A stretch of DNA of 64,000 nucleotides from Rhizobium pisi (GTDB taxonomy: Bacteria; Pseudomonadota; Alphaproteobacteria; Rhizobiales; Rhizobiaceae), in assembly GCF_003938655.1 (NCBI RefSeq), contig NZ_RJJT01000006.1, forward strand, positions 124,001 through 188,000, read 5' to 3'. The notes below the pieces were generated by a model. It ran no database searches. It was not told the DNA's origin and saw nothing but the letters and a program-made list of their open reading frames with translations. Numbering within the stretch: the first letter of the stretch is position 1; every line of letters begins with the position of its first letter. Made by a program: the position numbers and the translations under genes. This document shows positions 16,248 to 25,429 of the stretch, in pieces.

Positions 16248-18050
16248 TCATTTTGCCGGTGCTGCATCGAAGACACGCAGCTGGATGCGGCGTGCACCCT
16301 GGTAATGATCGGCGCCGAGCGCGCCTGCGACATGGAGGTTCGCGCCCCGTGAATTGAGCAGAAGACCGCCGAGGGCGGTATCGGCGGCGCGGAAGGCGAT
16401 GCCGTCGAGTCGCGATCCGTCCATTGCCTCCAACGTCACCTTCACGTGTTTCTCGCCGACCAGGCGCGCGTCGCGCACGCGATGCGCCGGCACGGCGAAG
16501 AGCGGCTGCGCGTGGCCCGAGCCATAAGGGCCGGCAGCCTCCAGGCGGTCGATGAGTTCGAGGGTGGCGCCGCTTGCGCCGATCGCGCCGTCGATCTTCA
16601 GCGTCTCGTTGGCAACGAGGCTCGCCACCGTTCTCGCCGCCTTTTCCGTGAAGAAAGTCCTCAGCCTGCCCAGATTGTCGCGCTCGACCGTCAGCCCCGC
16701 GGCCATTGCATGGCCGCCCCCCTTTACGAGTATTCCCTCGTCGACCGCAGCCCGCACCATCTTCCCCATGTCGAAACCGTTGATGGAGCGGCCGGAACCA
16801 GTGCCGCGGCCCGAGGGATCGAAGGCAATCGCGAAGGCCGGCCGCTTGAACTTCTCCTTCAACCGCGCCGCGATCAGCCCGACGATGCCGGGATGCCATT
16901 TCTCATGGGCGGTGACGATCACGGACGCGCCCTCGCCGTCGCCATATTCGGCGAGTGCCTCGGCTTCCGCCTCCTGCAGCATCATTGCCTCCATCGCCTG
17001 ACGTTCACGGTTGAGCTCGTCGAGGCGCTGTGCGATCACATCCGCCTCTCCGGCATCGTCGAGCGTCAGCAGGCGGCTCCCCAGCGCCGCATCGCCAATC
17101 CTCCCACCGGCATTGATGCGCGGGCCGATCAGGAAGCCGAAGTGATAGGGCGTCACCGGGCCTGCGAGCCCTGCCTTGCGGAAGAGTGCGGCAAGGCCGG
17201 CATTGCTCTGGTGCCGGGCGGCGACCAGCCCCTTGACGACATAGGCGCGGTTGAGGCCCTTCAGCGGTACGACATCGCAGACCGTCGCAAGCGCCACGAT
17301 GTCAAGCCACTGCAGCAGGTCGATCGCCAGGATGCGTTTGTTGCCGGCCGCACGCAGCAACCGCAGCGTCGCAACCAGCACCATGAAGACGACGCCCGCC
17401 GCACAAAGATGCCCCTGCCCCGAGAGATCATCCTCGCGGTTCGGGTTGACGAGCGCATGGCAGCGCGGCAGCTCATGTGTCACCTGGTGGTGATCGATGA
17501 CGACGACATCGATGTTGCGCGCGGCAGCAGCCGCAAGCGCCTCATGACTGGTGGAACCGCAATCGACGGTGACGATCAGTTGGGCGCCGTTGTCGATCAA
17601 CTGATTGATCGCCGCCGGATTGGGACCGTAGCCTTCGAAGACGCGATCGGGAATATAGATGTTCGCCTTCACGCCGAAATGGCTGAGAAAGCGGAACATC
17701 AGTGCCGAGGATGCCGCGCCGTCGACGTCATAATCGCCGAAGATCGCGACGTTCTCGCCGCGCTCGATCGCGCTCACGAGGCGGGTGGCGGCTTTTTCGC
17801 AGTCGGTCAGGGTATGGGGGTCGGGCATCAGGCCACGGATCGTCGGATCGAGGAATTCGATCGCCTCGTCCACCGTCACACCGCGCCCCGCCAGCACGCG
17901 GGCGATCAGATCCGGCAGTCCGTGGATCTGCGACATGGCCAGCGCACGATTCTGTCCGGCCTGATCGAGCCGCGCGACCCAGCGATTGTCGAGCGCGGAT
18001 TTCTCCACGCCGAGGAACGCACGCTGTACGGGATCGACGAGATCTGCCAT
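16248..18050 (-). CDS. recJ: single-stranded-DNA-specific exonuclease RecJ
   Basis: A 5'-3' ssDNA exonuclease in recombination and mismatch repair. It has 600 residues from ATG 18050 (MADLVDPVQRAF), which has GGAG 7 nt upstream; an in-frame ATG at 18071 is the alternative. The DHH-family motifs are clear: FGDYDVDGAASSA, VTVDCGS, VIDHHQ, and the DHHA1 motif GGGHAMAAGL, followed by the C-terminal OB-fold-like region. Length is normal for alphaproteobacterial RecJ. Confidence 0.95.
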   Translation of the reverse strand: MADLVDPVQRAFLGVEKSALDNRWVARLDQAGQNRALAMSQIHGLPDLIARVLAGRGVTVDEAIEFLDPTIRGLMPDPHTLTDCEKAATRLVSAIERGENVAIFGDYDVDGAASSALMFRFLSHFGVKANIYIPDRVFEGYGPNPAAINQLIDNGAQLIVTVDCGSTSHEALAAAAARNIDVVVIDHHQVTHELPRCHALVNPNREDDLSGQGHLCAAGVVFMVLVATLRLLRAAGNKRILAIDLLQWLDIVALATVCDVVPLKGLNRAYVVKGLVAARHQSNAGLAALFRKAGLAGPVTPYHFGFLIGPRINAGGRIGDAALGSRLLTLDDAGEADVIAQRLDELNRERQAMEAMMLQEAEAEALAEYGDGEGASVIVTAHEKWHPGIVGLIAARLKEKFKRPAFAIAFDPSGRGTGSGRSINGFDMGKMVRAAVDEGILVKGGGHAMAAGLTVERDNLGRLRTFFTEKAARTVASLVANETLKIDGAIGASGATLELIDRLEAAGPYGSGHAQPLFAVPAHRVRDARLVGEKHVKVTLEAMDGSRLDGIAFRAADTALGGLLLNSRGANLHVAGALGADHYQGARRIQLRVFDAAPAK

Positions 18051-18212
18051 GCCAAACTCCGCTGACTTCATCTGCTCTTTCTACAGGAGCAGCGGAGATA
18101 ACATAGCGACGGGTTTGCAGACACGGATTTTTACCAAAGCATGTCGCGCGATAACGACACGCGTAGAAATAAATCTCGTAAAGCGCGAGCAAATCTGAAA
18201 GATCGCGACATG

Positions 18213-18455
18213 CTAAAGCACGGCCCAGACGATCAGGGCGATGCCCGCGAGCATCACCAGCAGGAACGAAAACAGCGTCAGCAAAATGGCCCAGTTGCGG
18301 CCTGCCGTGTATTCGTCGCCGTCAGCCCCATCCTGAGTCTCTTCGAGAATCTCACGGTGGACCGGCTTGAGGATTTTCTCAAGCACATCGGGACGGTTCG
18401 GCGGCACCTCGCGCGGGCGGCCATACCCCTTCCCGGCATGGCTGTCCTTGCTCAT
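18213..18455 (-). CDS. small membrane protein of unknown function
   Basis: 80 residues from ATG 18455 (MSKDSHAGKGYGRP), with GGAG seven nt upstream. The N-terminal two thirds are hydrophilic; the C-terminus is one hydrophobic helix (WAILLTLFSFLLVMLAGIAL). It is probably a tail-anchored inner-membrane protein. It sits between recJ and hom on the same strand. Confidence 0.65.
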   Translation of the reverse strand: MSKDSHAGKGYGRPREVPPNRPDVLEKILKPVHREILEETQDGADGDEYTAGRNWAILLTLFSFLLVMLAGIALIVWAVL

Positions 18456-18555
18456 GAAATTCTCCACGCCGACGACTCACCATCTCCGGTTTTATTTATA
18501 TCAATATTTTCGCATCTGTTAATATAGACTTCCGTTAGGGAAGGTTGAACAGATA

Positions 18556-18586
18556 ATAAAAAACCGCCCTGCCAGAGACAGGGCGG
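18556..18586 (-). terminator. terminator after hom
   Basis: On the minus strand CCGCCCTG pairs with CAGGGCGG (8 bp, 7-nt loop), followed by a T6 run (A run at 18558-18563 on plus). It lies about 30 nt after the hom stop. Confidence 0.85.
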
Positions 18587-18614
18587 CGTTCGTCCCGTTT
18601 CGGGATAAAAGGGT

Positions 18615-19940
18615 TCAGCCTTCCTCTTTCGGCCGCTCGATGCGAATGACCTGCGGCTCGCCGAAGAGATACCCCTCCGACTTGATGGAGGCGACGGCCT
18701 TGCGCACCGACTCTTCCGTCGTCGCGTGAGTGACGAGAATGATCGTCTGGTGATGCGAAGGCGACAGATGCTGCTTGGAACGCTGGACGATCGATTCCAG
18801 CGAGATGTGGTTTTCCGCCATGCGGGTTGCGACGCTTGCAAAGACGCCGGTGCGATCGAGTACGGTAAGACGGATGAAATAGCCGCCCTCGTGGCTCTGC
18901 ATCTGCGCCTTGCGATAGGGCTCCAGCGCCGCTGCAGGATGGCCAAGCACCGGCACGCGCTGGGCGCCCGGCTGGCTCTTGGCGATATCGGCAATATCGC
19001 CGAGCACCGACGAGGCCGTGGCATTGCCGCCGGCACCGGGGCCGACCATCAGCAGTTCGCCGAGCACGTCGGATTCGATCGCCACCGCGTTGGTGACGCC
19101 GTCGACCTGGGCGATAACCGAATCGACCGGCACCATTGTGGGATGGACGCGCTGCTCGATGCCGGTATCGGTGCGCTGGGCAACGCCCAGCAGCTTGATG
19201 CGATAACCGAGTTCGGCGGCGGCGTGGATATCCTCGATCGAGATGTTGGTGATGCCTTCGAGATAGATGTCATCGGCTGCGATGCGGTTGCCAAAGGCGA
19301 GTGTCGTCAGGATCGAAAGCTTGTGGGCAGTGTCGTTGCCTTCGATATCGAAGGCCGGATCGGCTTCTGCGTAACCCAGCCGCTGCGCTTCCTTAAGGCA
19401 TTCGGCGAAGGAAAGCCCCTCCTTCTCCATCTTGGTCAGGATGTAATTACAGGTGCCGTTCATGATGCCGTAGATGCGCGAAACGGCATTGCCCGTCAGC
19501 GATTCGCGCAGCGCCTTGATGACGGGAATGCCGCCGGCGACCGCCGCCTCGAAGTTCAGCAGCGAGCCTTTCTCCTCCGCGATCGTCGCAAGCTCGACGC
19601 CATGATAGGCGAGCAGCGCCTTGTTGGCTGTCACCACGTGGAGACCACGCAGGAGTGCCGCGCGCACAGAGATGTTGGCAGCCCCCTCGGATCCGCCCAT
19701 CAGCTCAACGAAGACGTCGATATCGCCTTTCTCGGCAAGGTCTTCGGGCCGGTCGAACCATGTGACGCCCGAAAGATCGATGCCGCGGTCCCGCGTCCTG
19801 TCGCGCGCGGAGACCCCCGTGATGATGATCGGACGCCCGCAGGTGACGGCAAGCTCGTTGCTCTTCTGCTGAATGATACGGACAAGCGAGGCGCCAACGG
19901 TGCCCAAGCCCGCAATGCCGATTTTGAGGGCATCTGCCAT
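18615..19940 (-). CDS. hom: homoserine dehydrogenase
   Basis: Reduces aspartate semialdehyde to homoserine for threonine and methionine synthesis. It has 441 residues. The N-terminal NAD(P) motif is GIAGLGTVGASL; the catalytic domain contains GTCNYILTKM and the signature ADPAFDIEGNDTAHKLSIL. A C-terminal ACT domain (YFIRLTVLDRTGVFASVA) is the usual site for feedback by threonine. It follows alaC after 61 nt on the same strand and ends at a terminator. Confidence 0.96.
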   Translation of the reverse strand: MADALKIGIAGLGTVGASLVRIIQQKSNELAVTCGRPIIITGVSARDRTRDRGIDLSGVTWFDRPEDLAEKGDIDVFVELMGGSEGAANISVRAALLRGLHVVTANKALLAYHGVELATIAEEKGSLLNFEAAVAGGIPVIKALRESLTGNAVSRIYGIMNGTCNYILTKMEKEGLSFAECLKEAQRLGYAEADPAFDIEGNDTAHKLSILTTLAFGNRIAADDIYLEGITNISIEDIHAAAELGYRIKLLGVAQRTDTGIEQRVHPTMVPVDSVIAQVDGVTNAVAIESDVLGELLMVGPGAGGNATASSVLGDIADIAKSQPGAQRVPVLGHPAAALEPYRKAQMQSHEGGYFIRLTVLDRTGVFASVATRMAENHISLESIVQRSKQHLSPSHHQTIILVTHATTEESVRKAVASIKSEGYLFGEPQVIRIERPKEEG

Positions 19941-20001
19941 GGATCGATCCTGAAATGTCTGTGTGGCGGCAGCCGCATGACGCGGCTGCCCAACGGTTGG
20001 A

Positions 20002-21219
20002 TTAGCGGTGTGCGTTCAGCGAAATGACGTTATGCATCGTCTCGTCTGCCGTCGACATGAACTTCTTGATGTTGCGCGCAGCCTGGCGGATGCGGTGTTC
20101 GTTCTCGACAAGCGCCAGACGGACGTAGTCGTCGCCCATTTCGCCGAAGCCGATGCCCGGGGCAACGGCGACGTCGGCCTTCTCGACCAGCAGCTTGGAG
20201 AACTCAAGCGAACCGAGATGACGAAACTTTTCCGGGATCTTCGCCCAGGCGAACATGGTGGCAGCCGGCGGCGGCACGTCGAAGCCGGCCTTGCCGAAGC
20301 TTTCGACCATGACGTCGCGGCGACGTTTATAGACGTTGCGGACTTCCGCAATGTCGGAACCATCGCCGTTCAAAGCATGGGTCGCAGCCACCTGGATCGG
20401 CGTGAAGGCGCCGTAATCGAGGTAGGACTTCACGCGCGTGAGCGCCGCAATCAGCCGCTCGTTGCCGACGGCAAAGCCCATGCGCCAGCCGGGCATGGAG
20501 AAGGTCTTCGACATCGAGGTGAACTCGACCGTCACATCCATTGCGCCCGGCACTTCAAGAACCGATGGCGGCGGAGCGCCGTCGAAGTAGATTTCCGAAT
20601 AGGCGAGATCCGAAAGCACGATGATATCGTGTTTCTTGGCGAAGGCGATGACGTCCTTGTAGAAATCGAGCGTCGCGACGAAGGCCGTCGGGTTCGAGGG
20701 GTAGTTGAGGATCAGCGCTAAGGGCTTCGGGATCGAATGGCGGACCGCGCGTTCAAGCGGCGGGAAAAAGCTCTCGTCCGGTTCCACCGACATGGAGCGG
20801 ATCACGCCGCCCGCCATCAGGAAGCCGAAGGCGTGGATCGGATAGGTGGGGTTCGGGCAGAGGATCACATCGCCGGGCGCGGTGATTGCCTGCGCCATGT
20901 TGGCGAAGCCTTCCTTGGAGCCCAAGGTGGCGACCACCTGCGTATCCGGGTTGAGCTTGACGCCGAAACGGCGGGCATAATAGGCGGCCTGGGCGCGGCG
21001 CAGCCCGGGAATGCCCTTGGAGGACGAATAACGGTGGGTGCGCGGATCCTGCACGACCTCGCACAACTTGTCCACGATCGCCTGGGGAGTGGGAAGGTCA
21101 GGGTTTCCCATGCCGAGATCGATGATATCGGCGCCGCCCGCTCGCGCGCTTGCTTTCAAACGGTTGACCTGTTCGAAAACATAAGGCGGCAAACGCCGGA
21201 CTTTGTGAAACTCTTCCAT
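20002..21219 (-). CDS. alaC: AlaC-type alanine (glutamate-pyruvate) aminotransferase
   Basis: 405 residues from ATG 21219 (MEEFHKVRRLPPYVF), with GGGGA upstream; earlier in-frame starts lack a ribosome-binding site. It aligns by eye with E. coli AlaC along its length: RLPPYVF, IIDLGMGNPD, GSKEGFANM, NPTYPIHAFG, NYPSNPTA and the PLP-lysine region SMSKTFSMPGWRMGF. It likely makes alanine from pyruvate and glutamate. Older annotation calls such proteins aspartate aminotransferase. It is upstream of hom in one unit. Confidence 0.88.
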   Translation of the reverse strand: MEEFHKVRRLPPYVFEQVNRLKASARAGGADIIDLGMGNPDLPTPQAIVDKLCEVVQDPRTHRYSSSKGIPGLRRAQAAYYARRFGVKLNPDTQVVATLGSKEGFANMAQAITAPGDVILCPNPTYPIHAFGFLMAGGVIRSMSVEPDESFFPPLERAVRHSIPKPLALILNYPSNPTAFVATLDFYKDVIAFAKKHDIIVLSDLAYSEIYFDGAPPPSVLEVPGAMDVTVEFTSMSKTFSMPGWRMGFAVGNERLIAALTRVKSYLDYGAFTPIQVAATHALNGDGSDIAEVRNVYKRRRDVMVESFGKAGFDVPPPAATMFAWAKIPEKFRHLGSLEFSKLLVEKADVAVAPGIGFGEMGDDYVRLALVENEHRIRQAARNIKKFMSTADETMHNVISLNAHR

Positions 21220-21440
21220 TTCATTCCCCATGGAAAGGCGGCCTTTCGGGCCGCGGTCGAAGTTCGTTCCGTCTCCCGGCGGCTGCGACACGAACTTCAG
21301 AATCGCAACGCCGTATTCATCAGACCCAAGCCAAGCGGCAAATCTTTGACGAAAAGGCCGCGCAGCGCGCATTATCAGGAAAATTGCATCTTCCGATCCA
21401 CCCGGAAGGCTTTGCGTCCAAATCGCCTGAAAGGCAAGGT

Positions 21441-21854
21441 TTATTTGGAGATTTCGGAGAGCGTATCAGCGCCGTGTTCGGCGGCAAGGCGGCGCATTTC
21501 GGCGACCTTGGCCTGGTATTCGGCTTCCGAGATCGTGCCGGCCTTGCGCCGGGCGGCGAGTGCCGTCAGCTGATGCTGCAGTTCGGCCGCCTGTTCATCG
21601 CTCATCTGAACGTTGGCGGCCGTCAGCGGCGCGCCGAAATTCGGATAGCCGTCCGGGTACTTCGCAAGGCCGCCTTCGACCGCCTCGCCCTTGGTGGCCG
21701 GCATGACGACGGCGGTCGGCGCCGCTCGCTTGGCGGCGGCCGCGGCCTTCTGTTCCGCCGTCAGATTGCACCCGGCAAGGGCCATCGCCGCCGCGGCGCA
21801 GATCAATGCGGTGCGGTTGAAGGTTGCGATGCGCCGAATGCCGTTCTTCGTCAT
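21441..21854 (-). CDS. lipoprotein with C-terminal SHOCT-like helix
   Basis: 137 residues, unknown function. A lipobox (AMALAGC, Cys at about 29) predicts a lipidated periplasmic protein. After an Ala/Lys-rich stretch, the C-terminal segment (LTALAARRKAGTISEAEYQA) has the short amphipathic pattern often seen in SHOCT-type tails. It is divergent from phaC, with about 100 nt between them. Confidence 0.75.
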   Translation of the reverse strand: MTKNGIRRIATFNRTALICAAAAMALAGCNLTAEQKAAAAAKRAAPTAVVMPATKGEAVEGGLAKYPDGYPNFGAPLTAANVQMSDEQAAELQHQLTALAARRKAGTISEAEYQAKVAEMRRLAAEHGADTLSEISK

Positions 21855-21958
21855 GCCTCAAAATCCAGTTCTGACTGCTTCGACTGTTAAATTTGTCGCC
21901 GCCACAAAGCAATAGCATGAGCGGATGCTGGTGGAACTTGTTTTCTCGTTCGGTCGCG

Positions 21959-23836
21959 ATGTACAACGAACTGATAAAAAGAGTGCTGCCGCCGGAGGAA
22001 ATGGTGACCGACAGCAAGCAGGAGAATGGCGGCAAGGCCGGTTTCGATGCGACCGATCTCGATCCTTATCTGTTGAAGGATCCTGAGGCCATGACGATGA
22101 ATTTCGCCCGGGCGCTCGAAAATCTCGGGAAAGCGGCCTCTGCCTGGCTTGCGCCGCGCGAACGCGGCGAGATCGCCGACAGCGTCGTCGACCCGATGAC
22201 CGACATGGTCAAGACGCTGTCCAAGGTCACCGAATACTGGATTGCCGATCCGCGCCGCACTTTCGAGGCGCAGACGCAGCTGATGTCCTCGTTCTTCGGC
22301 ATCTGGATGCGCTCGATGCAGCGCATGCAGGGCGAGCCGACGCCAGCCGAGCCGGACACCCGCAAGGACAAGCGCTTTTCGGACGAGGACTGGCAGAAGA
22401 ATCCCTTCTTCGATTTTCTGCGCCAGGTCTATTTCGTCACGTCAGACTGGGCCGAGAAGCTGGTGTCGGAGACCGATGGCCTCGACGAGCACACCAAGCA
22501 CAAGGCCGAGTTTTATGTGAAGCAGATCACGGCAGCGCTTTCGCCGAGCAACTTCGTCGCCACCAATCCGCAGCTCTACCGCGAGACGATCGCAACCAGC
22601 GGCGAAAATCTGGTGCGCGGCATGAAGATGCTGGCCGAGGACATCGCAGCCGGAAAGGGCGATCTTCGCCTGCGCCAGACCGACATGACGAAATTCGCCG
22701 TCGGCCGAGACATGGCGCTGACGCCTGGCAAGGTGATTGCCCAGAACGATATCTGCCAGATCCTCCAATACGAAGCGTCGACCGAAACGGTGCTGAAGCG
22801 GCCACTGCTGATCTGTCCGCCCTGGATCAACAAGTTCTATATTCTCGACCTCAACCCGCAGAAATCCTTCATCAAATGGTGCGTCGACCAGGGGCAGACC
22901 GTCTTCGTCATTTCCTGGGTCAACCCGGATGCGCGCCATGCCGAGAAGGACTGGGCGGCCTATGCCCGCGAGGGCATCGATTTTGCGCTTGCAACGATCG
23001 AGAAGGCGACTGGCGAGAAGGAGGTCAACGCCGTCGGCTACTGCGTGGGCGGCACGCTGCTGGCGGCAACGCTGGCGCTGCACGCCAAGGAAAAAAACAA
23101 GCGCATCAAGACCGCGACGCTCTTCACCACACAGGTCGATTTCACCCATGCCGGCGATCTCAAGGTCTTCGTCGACGAGGAGCAGCTTGCAGCGCTCGAA
23201 GAGCATATGCAGGCGGCCGGCTATCTTGACGGTACGAAGATGTCGATGGCCTTCAACATGCTGCGCGCCTCCGAGCTGATCTGGCCTTATTTCGTCAACA
23301 ACTATCTCAAGGGTCAGGAGCCCCTGCCCTTCGACCTCCTGTTCTGGAACGCCGATTCGACCCGCATGGCGGCTGCAAACCATGCCTTCTACCTGCGCAA
23401 CTGCTATCTCCGGAATGCGCTGACGCGGAACGAGATGATCCTCGACGGCAAGTCCGTGTCGCTGAAGGACGTGAAGATCCCGATCTACAATCTCGCCACC
23501 CGCGAGGATCATATCGCGCCTGCCAAATCCGTCTTCCTCGGCAGCCAGTTCTTCGGCGGCAAGGTGGAATTCGTCGTCACCGGATCGGGACATATCGCCG
23601 GCGTCGTCAACCCGCCCAATAGGAAGAAGTATCAATACTGGACGGGCGGCCCGGCAAAGGGAGAATACGAGGACTGGCTCGAGCAGGCGAGCGAGACGCC
23701 GGGATCCTGGTGGCCGCATTGGCAGGCTTGGATCGAAACGCAAAACGGCAGGCGCGTGCCAGCACGCAAACCCGGCGGCGACGCGCTGAATGCGATCGAG
23801 GAAGCCCCGGGAAGTTATGTGATGGAACGCGCCTGA
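21959..23836 (+). CDS. phaC: class I poly(3-hydroxybutyrate) synthase
   Basis: Polymerises 3-hydroxybutyryl-CoA into PHB granules. It has 625 residues from ATG 21959 (MYNELIKRVLPPEEM), the start used by R. etli PhaC; 22001 is an alternative with GGAGG very close. The PHBC_N region is followed by the alpha/beta hydrolase domain. The lipase-like box GYCVGG has catalytic Cys at about 362, Asp in TREDHIAPAKS, and His in GSGHIAGVVNPP. No phaAB or phasin gene is in the window. Confidence 0.97.
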   Translation: MYNELIKRVLPPEEMVTDSKQENGGKAGFDATDLDPYLLKDPEAMTMNFARALENLGKAASAWLAPRERGEIADSVVDPMTDMVKTLSKVTEYWIADPRRTFEAQTQLMSSFFGIWMRSMQRMQGEPTPAEPDTRKDKRFSDEDWQKNPFFDFLRQVYFVTSDWAEKLVSETDGLDEHTKHKAEFYVKQITAALSPSNFVATNPQLYRETIATSGENLVRGMKMLAEDIAAGKGDLRLRQTDMTKFAVGRDMALTPGKVIAQNDICQILQYEASTETVLKRPLLICPPWINKFYILDLNPQKSFIKWCVDQGQTVFVISWVNPDARHAEKDWAAYAREGIDFALATIEKATGEKEVNAVGYCVGGTLLAATLALHAKEKNKRIKTATLFTTQVDFTHAGDLKVFVDEEQLAALEEHMQAAGYLDGTKMSMAFNMLRASELIWPYFVNNYLKGQEPLPFDLLFWNADSTRMAAANHAFYLRNCYLRNALTRNEMILDGKSVSLKDVKIPIYNLATREDHIAPAKSVFLGSQFFGGKVEFVVTGSGHIAGVVNPPNRKKYQYWTGGPAKGEYEDWLEQASETPGSWWPHWQAWIETQNGRRVPARKPGGDALNAIEEAPGSYVMERA

Positions 23837-23857
23837 GAAGGCGCGCGCATCTCTTTT
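23828..23857 (+). terminator. possible terminator overlapping the phaC stop
   Basis: A 7-bp stem (CGCGCCT/AGGCGCG) with GAGA loop that contains the stop codon, then a T run at about 23852-23857 seven nt further on. It is weak because of that gap. Confidence 0.4.
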
Positions 23858-24043
23858 TGGGACGTCCAGAAAAAGAGCGACGACGCGTAAACAAATTAGA
23901 AACCATAATTCGTCATCCTTGCGAAACAAGCCTGAAGTCGCACTTGGTCCAAATTCGGCCCATTTGCGCCTTTACCGGCCCCGGCGAAGTTTATTCAGTC
24001 AGTGCCGCCGGCCTGCGTAGCGAGTTTGAAAGACGAGTGTAGT

Positions 24044-25399
24044 ATGGCGTTAGCGGTAGGGACGTTCGATGACGTCACCCCTCTTAGCGGATCTGCTTTG
24101 CGTTCGCGCAGATCTCGCGGCTTTCTTTACGGTGTCGTCGGCGCCGGACTTCTGACCTCCACATGGCTGATCGCGACCTTCGCGACGATGCATTCGATCG
24201 CCCCACCCGTTTCGTCACCCGACGGCTTCACGAAGGTAGCATCCGCGCCGAAGCTCAAGCCGGCGATGAATCATGAACGGCTGATCCACGTCGGCAAGGC
24301 TGACCGGCTGGCGGCCTTCGACGCCAAGCCGGTCGTGGCCCTGACGGCCGAACTTATCCATTCGCATGCGAAGAAGACCAATGCTGCCGCAATGGCTTCG
24401 CTTGCGCTCGCAAGGAATAGCCGCCTCGTCACGCCGGCTGAACCGCCGGTAGCGGTTGCCGCCGCAACGCCGGCCGCTCCCGCCGACAGCGTAAAATTCG
24501 CCGAGGATGATATCGTCACGCCCTCGACGGAGGTTGCCCAGGTCGGGGCGGACGAGGAAAACCAAGACCGCATCATCATTCCCTCCAAGGAGGTCGTTGC
24601 GGCCGTCCAACTCCCCGCCCTGCTCGCACTGGCCGATGCCGGGCCGCAGCAGATCGCTCCGGCCCCGGTCGAGCCGGTCGCTTCCGCGGCCAAGACGGCG
24701 TTAGCGCCTGCAGAAAAAACGGCGCCCGTGGTCGTTGCAGAGGCCGAAGAGCAACCGCCCTTCGATCTCGTTCTGGCGCCGGACGCAGATTCGGTACCTC
24801 TGCCGATGGCGCGGCCCGATGGCCTCGTCGGCAAACCGGCTCCGGCTTCCAAGGGGCAACAGCGCTCCGCCGAGCCTGTCCTCGCCTATGCCAAGCCGAA
24901 CTCGCCGATCGAGGATGACGAAGACGATGCGGTGCCGCGTTACGACAAGCCGGTCTTCTCACCGAAGCTGCGCGCAGGTGTTGCGATCTACGACATCGAG
25001 AACAGCACCGTCTATCTGCCGAACGGCGAACGGCTCGAAGCGCATTCCGGTCTCGGCAAGATGCGCGACAATCCGCGCTATGTGAACCAGAAGATGCGCG
25101 GACCGACGCCGCCGCACACCTATGCCCTCACCATGCGCGAGAGCCTTTTCCATGGCGTCGAGGCGTTGCGGCTGACGCCGGTCGAGGGCGCGGACGCGAT
25201 CTATGACCGTGTCGGCCTGCTGGCCCATACCTACATGCTCGGCAAGAACGGCGATTCCAACGGCTGCGTCTCCTTCAGGGACTACAAGCGCTTCCTCGCA
25301 GCTTACAAGCGCGGCGACATCAGGCAGCTCGTGGTGGTGCCCAGGCTGAACGGCAAACCGGCTTCAACGCTTGCCTCGCTGTTTTCGTCGCGTAGCTAA
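24044..25399 (+). CDS. membrane-anchored DUF2778 (Tlde1-like) protein
   Basis: 451 residues. One N-terminal membrane helix (about 27-48) is followed by a long Ala/Pro/Glu-rich region and a C-terminal DUF2778 domain (about 305-440): YDIENSTVYLPNGERLEAHS, MRGPTPPHTYALTMRES, and HTYMLGKNGDSNGCVSF with the Cys near 408. DUF2778 resembles L,D-transpeptidase-like domains, including the Tlde1 type VI effector family, so a peptidoglycan role is likely. The anchored chromosomal form without immunity gene argues for cell-wall housekeeping rather than a toxin. Confidence 0.8.
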   Translation: MALAVGTFDDVTPLSGSALRSRRSRGFLYGVVGAGLLTSTWLIATFATMHSIAPPVSSPDGFTKVASAPKLKPAMNHERLIHVGKADRLAAFDAKPVVALTAELIHSHAKKTNAAAMASLALARNSRLVTPAEPPVAVAAATPAAPADSVKFAEDDIVTPSTEVAQVGADEENQDRIIIPSKEVVAAVQLPALLALADAGPQQIAPAPVEPVASAAKTALAPAEKTAPVVVAEAEEQPPFDLVLAPDADSVPLPMARPDGLVGKPAPASKGQQRSAEPVLAYAKPNSPIEDDEDDAVPRYDKPVFSPKLRAGVAIYDIENSTVYLPNGERLEAHSGLGKMRDNPRYVNQKMRGPTPPHTYALTMRESLFHGVEALRLTPVEGADAIYDRVGLLAHTYMLGKNGDSNGCVSFRDYKRFLAAYKRGDIRQLVVVPRLNGKPASTLASLFSSRS

Positions 25400-25429
25400 G
25401 CGACAGGCGTGGATCGCCGGCCTGGAAGG

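Noticed and set aside
16446..18065. 539-residue frame antisense to recJ
   Set aside because: Codon-shadow of recJ; composition rich in Arg/His/Asp typical of antisense frames.
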